Shown here piece by piece: positions 43,966 through 56,193 of a stretch of DNA of 64,000 nt; position 1 is the stretch's first letter; every line of letters starts with the position of its first letter. Source of the stretch: Candidatus Geocrenenecus dongiae (GTDB lineage: Archaea > Thermoproteota > Nitrososphaeria_A > Caldarchaeales > Wolframiiraptoraceae); the NCBI GenBank assembly GCA_023267855.1, contig JALNLN010000001.1, positions 87,620-151,619 of the forward strand, in the 5' to 3' direction. The notes beneath the pieces are model-generated. The model was not told the DNA's origin. It saw nothing but the letters and a program-made list of their open reading frames with translations, and searched no databases. The position numbers were made by a program, and so were the translations under genes.

Positions 43966-45651
43966 TTAGAACGTCTCCGAATTTCTTCCAGCTTCCTAAT
44001 CTTCTCTTCAACTTCCTTCTTCTCTATTTTTCTGAAGAGTGGTTTAGGTTCTCTAATTTTATGTCCTGGAGGTATCTCTCTTTCTAGATCATTCCACTTC
44101 AATTCATTTACATTTTTCTCTAAATTTAGGTAGTGGAGTATCTTCTCAGCTGTAAATGGTAGATAAGATGACATTAATATTGTAAGCTTGTATACAACCT
44201 GTATCAAAACATACATGGTTGTACCTGCTTCCTCGACATTCCTCCAAGGTTCTTTCAAATTCATGTATCTATTTCCTTCTTGAGCTAGTTTTAGTAAATC
44301 TTTTAATCCCTCTTTAAATTCACATGCTTCTAAATGTTCTCTGAACTCGTTTATGATCTTCTTACAGTTCTCCAGCATCTCCAGGTCTACGTCTTTCAAG
44401 TGTTTTGATTCTGGAATTATTCCGCCCATTTTTGTGTAGATGTATGTTAAGACTCTATGTATAAAATTTCCAAGTGTTCCTATTAATTCATTATTTATTT
44501 TCTCTGCGAAATCGCTCCACTTGAAATCTGTATCTCTAGTTTCAGGAGCTATAGCTACTGCGTAGTATCTTATAACATCTGGATCATATTCAGCTAAGAG
44601 GTCGTGTAGCCATATAACCCATCCCCTACTCGTTGAGAGCTTCTCACCTTCAAGATTTACAAACTCATTTACTACAACATTGTATGGTAAAACGTATTCT
44701 CCATGAGCTATTAGTAGTGCTGGGAAGAGGATGGTGTGGAAGAAGAGGTTATCTTTACCAATGAAACAGTATAGTTTCGTATCCTTATCCATCCAATACT
44801 TCTTCCATGCATCCTTGTCTCCACATATATTCTCAGCCCAATCTCTAGTGGCAGAAATATACCCGAGAAGATTCTCAGCCCAATTATAGATTACCTGTCC
44901 TTCAGAACCTGGGAAAGGTGCAGGCGGCCCCCACTCATAATCTCTCGTTATATCTTTATCCTTCAATCCTTCTCTAGTTAGCCAAGCTATAGTTTTATTA
45001 TAGGTTGCCTTCCTCCAATGCTTCTTATCTTGCACATATCTTAAAACGTCTTCTGTTAAGCTACTGAGTTTTAAGAAGAAATGTGTTTTCGTTATTATTT
45101 CTGGTTTCGTATTGCAGAGTGTGCATCTTGGTTCTAGTATTTCGAATGATTCATACCATGCACCACATACTTCACACACATCTCCATACTGGTCTGGAGC
45201 ACCACATTTCGGGCAAACTCCTTTAACGAATCTATCTGGAAGAACCATTCTGTCTTTCGGACACCACCATTGTCTTATCTCTTTCGGGTATATGTATCCC
45301 TTCTCCCAGAGTTTTGTATAGAATTCCCTAACGGTATCATAGTGTATAGGTTTGCTTGTTCTTGAGAATATGTTGAATGTTATTCCAAGTTTCTCAAATA
45401 CTTCTTTCTGTACTGGATAGTATTTATCGCAGAGTTGCTTCGGCGTCATGTTCTGCCTCATAGCTTCCAAAACAATACTGCTAGCATTTTCATCTGTTCC
45501 ACATACAAATACTACGTCGTCTCTCATCAGTCTCCTAAATCTAGCAAAGATGTCTGCTGGAAGATATGCTCCAGCTAAGTGTCCAAAATGTCTAGGTGCA
45601 TAAGAATATGGAAGTGCAGCTGTAACTAGATATTTCCCGAGCCCCCCTCAC
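43962..45651 (-). CDS. metG: Methionyl-tRNA synthetase, 5' frameshift
   Basis: A standard start gives only residues from ATG 45527, without the HIGH motif. The frame continues upstream as KYLVTAALPYSYAPRHFGHL then AGAYLPADIFARF, the canonical N-terminus with HFGH for HIGH. It reaches a TGA just before GGG GGG CTC, with no start codon. Removing one base from the G6 run (45642-45647) joins it to GTG 45651 as VRGLGKYL. A sequencing or assembly indel is likely. The zinc-knuckle insert (CPKDR, CPKCG, CEVCG, CTLCN) and KLSTS are present. There is no C-terminal dimerisation domain. Confidence 0.88.
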
Positions 45652-45712
45652 CCCTTACTATGACATCTATAGAAGATGAATTTAGGTTTTCAGAAGATAA
45701 CTATTTTAGAAG

Positions 45713-47020
45713 TTAAATCTCTTTCTGCGGATTTAGGGGTTCAAGCCTAGATTCAACTTCATCTGAAGATACTTCTCTGTTTAGTAGTAGTCTCGCTTCT
45801 ACTTCTTCTGCAAACTCCTTCGCCAGCTCTCTATCTATAGATATCATCTCATCTACGAGGTCTATCGGGAATGGGAGACCTGTAGCTAAATTTGCTGATT
45901 TAAGTACGTATGCTAAGACCATTTCTAGATCTACGTTTTCACCTATCTCTAAGCATACTGGAGCAGTGTATGGAGAAAGTCTAACATGAATTCTAGGTCT
46001 ACTAGTGATTTCTTTCAAGAGGTTTGCAGCACATGTATCTCTTTCATGACTTCCAGTATTATGTTGGCATAGATCTGTATGTATTTGGGTCTTCAACTTC
46101 TTATCAACATACTCTAAAGCTTCACGTGTATTCTCATCCATACTTTTATCTTCTTTTACAATCTTCTTCTCAACTATATCGTTGTACCATGATATCAAGC
46201 TAGAATAGTGGAGATAGCTCCACCGATCTCCTATGAAATCTCTATAGTTAAAGTATTTTCCGTAAGGTAACAGCATCCTCAATATGGATCTATCATTTCT
46301 CTTCGTTATTTCGCTTATGCTCCATGTTTTAGAAAGTATCCAGCCGTCTATTGCTGAAGTTCTAAGCCTCTTGATGACTGCGACCGCTTTACCAGATCTA
46401 ACTAGGTGTCTAGTAAATGTGAGCACACGTTCAATTAGATCCCAAGCCGATCTATATCCTTCTATCCCCATTTCCGCTAGATTCAGTTTCTTCACTTCAC
46501 TACACCTAGTTCTAAACCCGTAAAATGCTCCATCAATCAACATTATATCAACATCATAATTCTTCATACATCTTAATGCTAATTCTCTTTCTTTAGACGT
46601 CATTAACAATGATAGTATTTTATGTGTTTGTAGAATGTCTCCTGTCTGGCTGACCATCATGTACCCTGCCTCCATACTCTCATCATCTCTATCTGAGATT
46701 ATCTTATCACCTTCAAAGACCATGTAACATGCTGTGTAGACACCTATCCTGTATCCAAGTCTATCATTAAAAGTAGGTGAGGAAGAACCATCTACAACAC
46801 CCACAACTAAATCTCTATCAAGAATATCTGGAATATCTCTAAAACTCAGATACCTACCTATGTTCGAAATCTTAACTCTATCTCTAACAATCATCTCCAC
46901 AGTTTTTCTCGCAGCTTCTTCAGCATACTCAAAAAAGTTTTCCTGAAGTTTAGGTGGAAGTTTAGATAAAGCCGTCTTCAATTCTTCTTCAAATAATCTT
47001 CTAATAGTTTCTCGGCTCAA
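45713..47020 (-). CDS. nurA: NurA 5'-3' nuclease
   Basis: The 435-residue protein has the NurA motifs: VVGVVDGSSSPTF near residue 72, a catalytic-core MLIDGAFYG near 160 and a C-terminal SPYTAPVCLEIG. NurA works with HerA and Mre11-Rad50 to resect DNA ends for recombination. The gene overlaps herA by 4 bases, the standard archaeal pair; mre11 and rad50 are not in this window. Confidence 0.92.
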   Translation of the reverse strand: MSRETIRRLFEEELKTALSKLPPKLQENFFEYAEEAARKTVEMIVRDRVKISNIGRYLSFRDIPDILDRDLVVGVVDGSSSPTFNDRLGYRIGVYTACYMVFEGDKIISDRDDESMEAGYMMVSQTGDILQTHKILSLLMTSKERELALRCMKNYDVDIMLIDGAFYGFRTRCSEVKKLNLAEMGIEGYRSAWDLIERVLTFTRHLVRSGKAVAVIKRLRTSAIDGWILSKTWSISEITKRNDRSILRMLLPYGKYFNYRDFIGDRWSYLHYSSLISWYNDIVEKKIVKEDKSMDENTREALEYVDKKLKTQIHTDLCQHNTGSHERDTCAANLLKEITSRPRIHVRLSPYTAPVCLEIGENVDLEMVLAYVLKSANLATGLPFPIDLVDEMISIDRELAKEFAEEVEARLLLNREVSSDEVESRLEPLNPQKEI

Positions 47021-48504
47021 CTTAGACCAACCTCATTTTTCCTACGCTCTTTCTCTGGATCTATCTGGAAGCTTATCAGTAGAGGTATGGGTGATGGGTT
47101 CATTCTACCTAGGAAGTAGAAGTGTCCTTCTGGTAGAGTTAGTAATGTTTCCGGCGTTATGTAGTATGATGCAGCAAGCTTCTGCGCTTCCTCTATATCT
47201 AGTGGATGTATTCTACCTATAAACTGGGTATTTAGGTTTCTTCTAACAGCTGCATTCAACCCTATTTCTCCAGCCATTCCTTGAGATAGAATTACTATTG
47301 AGAGACCATAGCTTCTACCTAATGCACATAAATCTATTATCATGTCTGTTGCATCTCTCTCCATACCTCTCGGCTGCCATGGAGCATACTGTGGTCCCTC
47401 ATCTATTACTAGAGCTAGGTTCAGTACCTGTTTCCTCTCCATCAATTTCTTCAAATATTTTGTTATCGATGTGAAGACTGCGAGTTTCTGTTCCTTGATC
47501 CCTTTACTCATATCTATCACAACTATTCCCTTGTCTTTTGTTTCTGCAACTATCTCCCAAGGTTCTATTGTTCCTAGAAATCTCTCAAATTCTTCTTCTG
47601 TTATTAATTCAAATGAAGCTTCAAGTCTATTTAGTTGGAGTGTCCTAGTATCTTCTTTAACTCCAGGCGAAGTGGTGATTATGGATTTAGCTTTCTGATA
47701 TACTAGTTGTCTACTCTCAGCTGGATCTCTACCTCTCCACTCAACTTGTCTTAAAGCTGTCTCTACAGCCGCTGCAACAGGATTCTCTTCTCTTTCATGA
47801 TATCCGAAGTTCCTTGTTATAGATGCAAAGTATTTTACAACTGTTTGGTTATCTACTTTTATCTGGTCTAGTAGTATAACTGTATCGAAGTATGGTGCAT
47901 AGTCGCTTCCCTTCCAATCCATTACGATAACATCATATCCAGCTTCTCTAAGTAGAGGTATAATCTCGTATCTTGTTAAGTAGCTTTTCCCTGAGCCTGT
48001 TACTCCGAATACGCCTATGTGGTAGTTTATGTATTCTTTGAGGACTGGTACTTTCCAGTTCTTCTTCCCCCAATAGTGACCTATAGTTAAATCACTTTTT
48101 CCAAGATACTGCATAGGGTTGTCATCATCATTGAATATTTCTACTATTGATGTGGGTGCAATTATCATTCTATTCTGAGATATGCCGTTTTCAGTAATTT
48201 CTCCTATGACTTCTAGATTGAAGACATAGTATTCTTTAACACTACTGGGCATTCTCCTACTCTTAGCATAAGCTAGACCTGGCGTGAACCCGCCTGTCCT
48301 CAAACTCTCATTTACACCCTTCCCACCTCTACAAACAGCTAGAACGTCACCACCATTCTTATTCCTAATAACTACCAGGCTCTCATTCTCAACTTTCTTC
48401 TCCATACCTTCGTAGAGGATAACCATAGCATTAGACTCGCTTGAACCACTACAAACTATACCTATTGGAGTCGGCATCCTAATAAGAAATAGATTTACCT
48501 TCAT
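47017..48504 (-). CDS. herA: HerA helicase
   Basis: The 495-residue protein is the archaeal bipolar DNA helicase. It has an N-terminal HAS-barrel-like beta domain (about 1-130), Walker A GVTGSGKSY near 169, Walker B ALVIDEGPQY near 365 and an arginine-finger-like GRIHPLD near the end. It forms a hexamer on which NurA docks. It is divergent from the small membrane gene and priS. Confidence 0.92.
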   Translation of the reverse strand: MKVNLFLIRMPTPIGIVCSGSSESNAMVILYEGMEKKVENESLVVIRNKNGGDVLAVCRGGKGVNESLRTGGFTPGLAYAKSRRMPSSVKEYYVFNLEVIGEITENGISQNRMIIAPTSIVEIFNDDDNPMQYLGKSDLTIGHYWGKKNWKVPVLKEYINYHIGVFGVTGSGKSYLTRYEIIPLLREAGYDVIVMDWKGSDYAPYFDTVILLDQIKVDNQTVVKYFASITRNFGYHEREENPVAAAVETALRQVEWRGRDPAESRQLVYQKAKSIITTSPGVKEDTRTLQLNRLEASFELITEEEFERFLGTIEPWEIVAETKDKGIVVIDMSKGIKEQKLAVFTSITKYLKKLMERKQVLNLALVIDEGPQYAPWQPRGMERDATDMIIDLCALGRSYGLSIVILSQGMAGEIGLNAAVRRNLNTQFIGRIHPLDIEEAQKLAASYYITPETLLTLPEGHFYFLGRMNPSPIPLLISFQIDPEKERRKNEVGLS

Positions 48505-48587
48505 AAAATCATTTCACAGATCCCTGAAAGTATGGCCAAAAAATGGGAGAAGGATTATTGATACATTATTTTACGTAAAAGTTAAGA

Positions 48588-48728
48588 ATGAGATTGCTCT
48601 TAAAAGCTGGCGAGATGAGTGTAGAAGCTTTCATAGATATACTCTATAATTCTTTATTCTGGATCTCTCTACTAACCTTTATACTCATAGTAGGCTACAT
48701 AATTTACAGAGAGCTTGTAAAGAAATAA
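48588..48728 (+). CDS. Small single-helix membrane protein
   Basis: An open frame of 46 residues begins at ATG 48588 (or ATG 48615, giving 37 residues). It has a single hydrophobic helix, in which SLFWISLLTFILIVGYIIY can be read, and a basic end (RELVKK). It lies between divergent herA and priS and ends 35 bases before priS. I do not recognise it. A TTTACGTAAAAG tract lies close upstream. It may be co-transcribed with priS. Confidence 0.45.
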   Translation: MRLLLKAGEMSVEAFIDILYNSLFWISLLTFILIVGYIIYRELVKK

Positions 48729-48763
48729 ATCATATCTCGTAGACATTTATACAGAAGAAGATC

Positions 48764-50005
48764 ATGGTCTTCTTAACACAGAAAGATGCGAAATTTGTTG
48801 AAGCCGTCTTTAGAGAATACTACAATAAAAATGTAGATAAAGTATATACTCCAGAGAAGATTGATGAAAGAGAATTTGGATACTTTCCTTTCTCAGAGAA
48901 GATTATGGTTAGGCATTTATACTTCGATACGGAGGAGAAGCTTAAAGACTTCTTAAAGAAGGTTGTCCCCCTCCACGTTTATCATTCAGCGGCATTCTAT
49001 AGATATCCGAGCGCTCCCATGGAAGAGAAAGAATGGCTTGGAGCAGACCTCATATTTGATATAGATGCAGATCATCTGAGAACGAGATGTAGAAGAGAAC
49101 ACGACTTCAAGATCTGCCCAGAATGTCTAGACGTCTACGGTAGAGAATATGAGAGATGTATTAAATGTAACTCACAGCTTATAGAAGTTGAATGGGTTTG
49201 TGAACTATGTCATGAAGCTGCTAAAGAAGAAGTCTATAAACTCTTAGATTTCCTAGAAACAGATCTAGGATTCCAGAAGATAAAAATCTCTTTTTCAGGT
49301 AATAGAGGATACCACGTAGTAGTAACGGATGAGAATATAAGAGAACTGGGACAATTAGAGAGAAAAGAAATAGTGGATTATATCACGGGTACAGGCATAT
49401 TGTTTGAATATCTTGGCTTAAACATAGAATCTAAGAAGAAGATGAGGATCACTCGTAACTGGCCTGAAGTAACAGATCCAGGTTGGAGAAGTAGAATAGC
49501 CAAATCCATAGTAAAACTAGTCATAGGAGGAGAGCTTGAAGAAATTATAGAGCTTCCTGGAGAGAAGAAGATCATAGAAAAATATTCAGATATTCTTAGA
49601 GAGTTTTCTGAGAAGTGGTCTGAAGAAATAGTTTGGGATAGTATCCCAACGCCTCTTCTCAAGATTCTAGGTAAAGCAGCTTTAGAATATTCTTCTGCTA
49701 AGATAGATGTCGTCGTAACTTCAGACATACACAGATTGATAAGACTTGGAAATACTCTTAACGGGAAGTCAGGTTTAATTGCAAAGATAATCGATATAGA
49801 TGAGTTAGAAATTTTCGACCCATTCTATGATGCCGTAGCTCTGCCTATGGATAGAGAAGTTAAAATACGTGTAGTGAAGACACCTAGATTTAAGTTTTCT
49901 GGTATAGAGTTTCCTGAGTATAGAAATGAAGTAGTGAAGCTTCCTCTTCCCGTAGCTGTCTTATTGATATCTAAAAACATGGCTACGATCTCTAACGTAA
50001 GCTGA
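48764..50005 (+). CDS. priS: DNA primase small (catalytic) subunit
   Basis: This 413-residue subunit makes RNA/DNA primers. The catalytic aspartates are in LIFDIDADHL near residue 108. A zinc-binding loop follows (C in CRREHDFKICPECL, CIKCN and CELC), and the SFSGNRGYHVVV motif gives the conserved SxxRGxH nucleotide-binding site. The later DRLIR-like segment reads DIHRLIRLGNTLNGKSGL. The GINS gene follows after 48 bases, a recurrent archaeal arrangement. The large subunit PriL is not in this window. Confidence 0.95.
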   Translation: MVFLTQKDAKFVEAVFREYYNKNVDKVYTPEKIDEREFGYFPFSEKIMVRHLYFDTEEKLKDFLKKVVPLHVYHSAAFYRYPSAPMEEKEWLGADLIFDIDADHLRTRCRREHDFKICPECLDVYGREYERCIKCNSQLIEVEWVCELCHEAAKEEVYKLLDFLETDLGFQKIKISFSGNRGYHVVVTDENIRELGQLERKEIVDYITGTGILFEYLGLNIESKKKMRITRNWPEVTDPGWRSRIAKSIVKLVIGGELEEIIELPGEKKIIEKYSDILREFSEKWSEEIVWDSIPTPLLKILGKAALEYSSAKIDVVVTSDIHRLIRLGNTLNGKSGLIAKIIDIDELEIFDPFYDAVALPMDREVKIRVVKTPRFKFSGIEFPEYRNEVVKLPLPVAVLLISKNMATISNVS

Positions 50006-50053
50006 GAAAACTAGCTTAACTAGAATAATTTTATCTTAGCATAACTTTACATT

Positions 50054-50659
50054 ATGTTGGATATGTCTGGGGAAATCTCGGTCTACGAGCTGATACTAGA
50101 ATTGTGGAAGATTGAGAACTCTATAGAAGAACTTTCCAAGTTACCTGAAGATCTTGAAGATAAGCTTAGAGAATATTTTTCACAAGTTAAGAATTATCTG
50201 AGAGTTTCAGATAGGAAGACTTTGTCTGCAAGTCTTAAAGAAGCTGAACTTGAAGCTACAGCTAAGCTAGTCCAATCATTATTCGAGGTAAGATTGAAGA
50301 AGATACTGAAGGCGGTGGAGTCCGGAGTATATCCAGAAACCTTGTACAGTTTTGAGAAAATACTCTACTTCTCATTGTATAGATTGATAAGTGATTTTAA
50401 GAGAAATGTGGAAGCAATAATAACTACGGCCATGTATAGTAACTGGAAGGTTATAGAAACAGAGTTAGATGTAGTATGTTTTAATCAAGATATTCCACAG
50501 ATAGTTGGAGAAGATTTAAAGATGTATGGTCCGTTCAAGAAGGGCGATATAGCAGTCCTTCCTAAATCTAATGCTCAATCTCTAACCGTTAGAGGAGTTG
50601 CGAACAGAATACTAATAATGTCTCCAGTAGTAGAGAAGAAAACAGTTAGAGAAGATTAA
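50054..50659 (+). CDS. GINS complex subunit (Gins15 type)
   Basis: The 201-residue protein has an alpha-helical A domain (about 1-140) and a small beta-rich B domain at the C-terminus, in which VCFNQDIPQIVGEDLKMYGP then FKKGDIAVLP and RGVANRI match the GINS B domain. The A-then-B order marks the Gins15 (Sld5/Psf1) type. GINS activates MCM helicase at forks. Its place after priS supports the call. A TTTTATC box is 25 bases before ATG 50054. Confidence 0.85.
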   Translation: MLDMSGEISVYELILELWKIENSIEELSKLPEDLEDKLREYFSQVKNYLRVSDRKTLSASLKEAELEATAKLVQSLFEVRLKKILKAVESGVYPETLYSFEKILYFSLYRLISDFKRNVEAIITTAMYSNWKVIETELDVVCFNQDIPQIVGEDLKMYGPFKKGDIAVLPKSNAQSLTVRGVANRILIMSPVVEKKTVRED

Positions 50660-50743
50660 TCATCGAAGATTTTCTAAATCTAGGTATAGTTGGCTTAAAC
50701 TTAAATTATAGATCTATAAATAGTCTGTTAGAAAGAGGTTAAG

Positions 50744-51187
50744 TTGGACGAGAAATATCTCCTCCTATTATTAGTAGATTCTAGTGATGTGTTAAGTTTA
50801 GGTAAGAAAGCTGTAAAGATAGCTTCAGTTAAAGGTCTCGGATTAGTGGTCATGTACATATCTAGAGAGAAGATCATAGAAAAGATGATCCCACCGAGCA
50901 TAAGGAGGGGGGTAGTGGATAGATCAACACTACTATATACATTTACTGAGAAAGTGTTTAGAGAAGAGTTGGTGAGAGTATCTCAGATGATCGAGGAACT
51001 CTTACCGATAGTGTATGAGAAGAAGATTAAACTGAAGACTATAATCGAGTTTAAAGATCCGGCAACATACATAAAGAAGAGAAGGAATGTATTCGAAATG
51101 GTAGTAACAGGATACGTGAGAGAAGAATATAGAAAATTATTAGAAGATATTCAGAAGAAGATCGGGATGCCTATACTAACCTTATGA
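50744..51187 (+). CDS. Universal-stress-protein-like protein
   Basis: The 147-residue protein starts LLLLLVDSSDVLSLGKKAVK then ASVKGLGLVVMYI, which is the beginning of a Usp-type alpha/beta fold (strand, helix, strand). The ATP-binding G-x2-G-x9-G(S/T) motif is not clear, so it may not bind ATP. It begins at TTG 50744. The gene follows the GINS gene by 84 bases. The function is unknown. Confidence 0.55.
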   Translation: MDEKYLLLLLVDSSDVLSLGKKAVKIASVKGLGLVVMYISREKIIEKMIPPSIRRGVVDRSTLLYTFTEKVFREELVRVSQMIEELLPIVYEKKIKLKTIIEFKDPATYIKKRRNVFEMVVTGYVREEYRKLLEDIQKKIGMPILTL

Positions 51188-51207
51188 ATATAATAGGATG
51201 AAATAGA

Positions 51208-54064
<2,857 letters not shown>

Positions 54065-54094
54065 AAGAGACCTAAATATCTTTTGCTAACTCAC

Positions 54095-54400
54095 TCAGTC
54101 TGCAGTTGGAGAATCTTCATAAGCAACATCATCAGGTGCAAATTCATAATGCATAAACTCTAGTCTATGTTTTTCCAGTTCTTCAAGACTATAGATAGGC
54201 TTCATACATTCCGCACAGTATAGGAAACCTCTCTCAGAAAATACTTCTCTCAATTTATCCCAGTTCTTTTCTAGGAAGGATTTACAAACTTCTTTGGTCA
54301 GAGAGATTACTTGCTGTTTAACTAGACATACAGCGATATGAGGATAGTTTGGATGGAAGCTAAAATTACAACATCTGATACAGCCTACATAATCCTTCAT
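54095..54400 (-). CDS. Small cysteine-rich protein next to the OFOR genes
   Basis: I do not recognise this 101-residue protein. It has Cys in GCIRCCNF, CLVKQQV, EVCKSF and CAECM, enough for an iron-sulfur cluster or zinc site, and an acidic tail. The gene is 30 bases upstream of the OFOR alpha gene on the same strand, so it may be co-transcribed. It could be an electron carrier, an assembly factor or a zinc-ribbon protein; the sequence does not decide. Confidence 0.55.
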   Translation of the reverse strand: MKDYVGCIRCCNFSFHPNYPHIAVCLVKQQVISLTKEVCKSFLEKNWDKLREVFSERGFLYCAECMKPIYSLEELEKHRLEFMHYEFAPDDVAYEDSPTAD

Positions 54401-54488
54401 GATCTCACATTAATCTAGATCAAGCTAGTTAAAAATTTTAATTGGGAGATTGAATTGGGGAAATAAGGAGGATAGAGATTCTTACCTA

Positions 54489-55427
54489 CTATTCTATCTT
54501 CTCGATAACTATAGGTATTTCAAGTTCGATTCTTCTATTATCTCTAATTAATGTTAAATTAACCTTCCCCGATTCAATTGATTCTTCAATTATTCTTCTC
54601 AATTCATTTACATTTTTTAATTTACGTGATTCTGCGTGGGTGATTATGTCTCCTTCCTGTAAACCATAGATATCTGCTGGGCTACCTCTTAAAACCCTTA
54701 AAACTATCAATCCTTCTGTTACAGGTAATCCATAGTATCTAGCCATCTGCTCGTTTACTGGTGTCGTTATAACACCTATATAGGCTCTAACTGGTTTACC
54801 GTATCTATATATCATTTCTATAAAACGTTTCACAGTATTTATAGGTATAGCGAAACCTATACCTTGAGCAAAAGGTATAATGGCCGTTGTTACACCAATA
54901 ACTTCTCCTTCAACATTTACTAATGGTCCACCACTATTACCAGGATTTATTGCAGCATCTGTTTGTATAAGATCTTCAAGTATGATTCCTTCTCCTTCTA
55001 TAGTTCTCCCTAAGGCGCTGACTACGCCTAAACTTACATTTGGTCCTAGTAATCCGAGAGGACTACCTATAGCTATGACGATCTCTCCTACTCGAACTTT
55101 ATCTGAATCACCTAATCTAACTGGTTTAAATCTACCATGCTCAACTTTTATTAAAGCAATATCTCTAGAAGGATCTAGAACCTTGATATGAGCTTCAACT
55201 ATACGTTCTTTTAAGAATAGCTTGATAGATTCTGCCCGATAAACAACGTGACTATTAGTTACAAAGTAACCATCTTCAGAAATAGCGAAAGCAGATCCAA
55301 CACCTCTCACGGGAACAGGTCTCAAGAAAGAATCAATAGATAAAGTCGTCGTTATAACACTTGCCACACTTTCAGAAATCTCTTCAACAATTCTAGAAAT
55401 CTCATTAGATAAACTTCTAATAGACAT
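54489..55427 (-). CDS. HtrA/Deg-type serine protease without membrane anchor
   Basis: The 312-residue protein has a trypsin-like domain with the triad H (NSHVVYRA), D (SRDIALIKV) and S (NPGNSGGPL), then a PDZ domain (about 215-305, GSPADIYGLQEGDII). No signal peptide or anchor is seen at the N-terminus, so it is probably cytoplasmic, unlike the HtrA at 35831. It stands alone on the minus strand, 88 bases after the neighbouring cysteine-rich gene. Confidence 0.9.
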   Translation of the reverse strand: MSIRSLSNEISRIVEEISESVASVITTTLSIDSFLRPVPVRGVGSAFAISEDGYFVTNSHVVYRAESIKLFLKERIVEAHIKVLDPSRDIALIKVEHGRFKPVRLGDSDKVRVGEIVIAIGSPLGLLGPNVSLGVVSALGRTIEGEGIILEDLIQTDAAINPGNSGGPLVNVEGEVIGVTTAIIPFAQGIGFAIPINTVKRFIEMIYRYGKPVRAYIGVITTPVNEQMARYYGLPVTEGLIVLRVLRGSPADIYGLQEGDIITHAESRKLKNVNELRRIIEESIESGKVNLTLIRDNRRIELEIPIVIEKIE

Positions 55428-55527
55428 ACCGAATTACCATAGAGAAACTTATCTCTTTTAAAATAATAAGATTTCCTAATGTTAAGTTTATGTTAACTTT
55501 TTCTTGAATTTTAGAGTCTTCAAATTT

Positions 55528-56064
55528 CTACCTAGTTTTCTTGAATATAATTCTTACATGTTCGTTCTGGAATTCCATGCTTACAATAGAGACATTCTTT
55601 TTCTCTGCTTTTTCTAAAATATTTCTATACCATTCTCCTTCATTTCTAATGAGTACTATAAGGCATTCTCCTCTTTGAAGACATGATAAATATCTTCTCA
55701 ATAAAATTATAGCGTATTGGTTAGATACTTTTGTAAGATTTAGAAAACTTAGACCATCTTTTAAATCAACATTATTACATCCACAATCTCTCAGTATATC
55801 AATTATAGCTTCTAAACGATGTTTTAAGATGTATTTGTTCTTTGGTCTTCCTAATCCTCCACTCTTCTCTCTAAAACAATTAACCCACCCGTTTTTCTGC
55901 AACAACCTCATAACTATGTAGAGTGATTTAAAAGAACAGCCTACATTTTTAGAAATTTCATATATTGTTGCTCCATCTGGTTTTCCACTAAGATATTTTA
56001 AAACTTTGAATTCTAATCTCGAGAATATTGGAGGAATACTTTGAGCTTCCTCGAGAATACTCAT
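55528..56064 (-). CDS. Winged-helix regulator with TusA-like C-terminus
   Basis: The 178-residue protein has a wHTH domain (about 14-85) with SRLEFKVLKYLSGKPDGATI then SCSFKSLY-like SFKSLYIVMRLLQ. The C-terminal half (DLKDGLSFLNLTKVSNQ, then GECLIVLIRNEGEW) resembles the TusA/SirA fold, but the CPxP motif is missing and only scattered Cys remain. It may sense sulfur or redox state, but this is inference. It lies 67 bases after the HtrA start, on the same strand, and 130 bases from hppA. Two inverted repeats lie in the latter gap. Confidence 0.65.
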   Translation of the reverse strand: MSILEEAQSIPPIFSRLEFKVLKYLSGKPDGATIYEISKNVGCSFKSLYIVMRLLQKNGWVNCFREKSGGLGRPKNKYILKHRLEAIIDILRDCGCNNVDLKDGLSFLNLTKVSNQYAIILLRRYLSCLQRGECLIVLIRNEGEWYRNILEKAEKKNVSIVSMEFQNEHVRIIFKKTR

Positions 56065-56193
56065 ACTATTCTAATTTACTTTCACAGTAGTATAAGAATG
56101 TTTAAGATGTATAAAGAGATATATTTTATACCTTGATAGATATATAGAATTAAAGATAGGTTTTCCCGGGGTATAAAAAGTATATTGGAGTGA

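Noticed and set aside
56125-56180. Inverted repeat ATATTTTATACC / GGTATAAAAAGTAT near hppA
   Set aside because: It is built mostly from TATA-like promoter sequence, so chance or promoter elements explain it.
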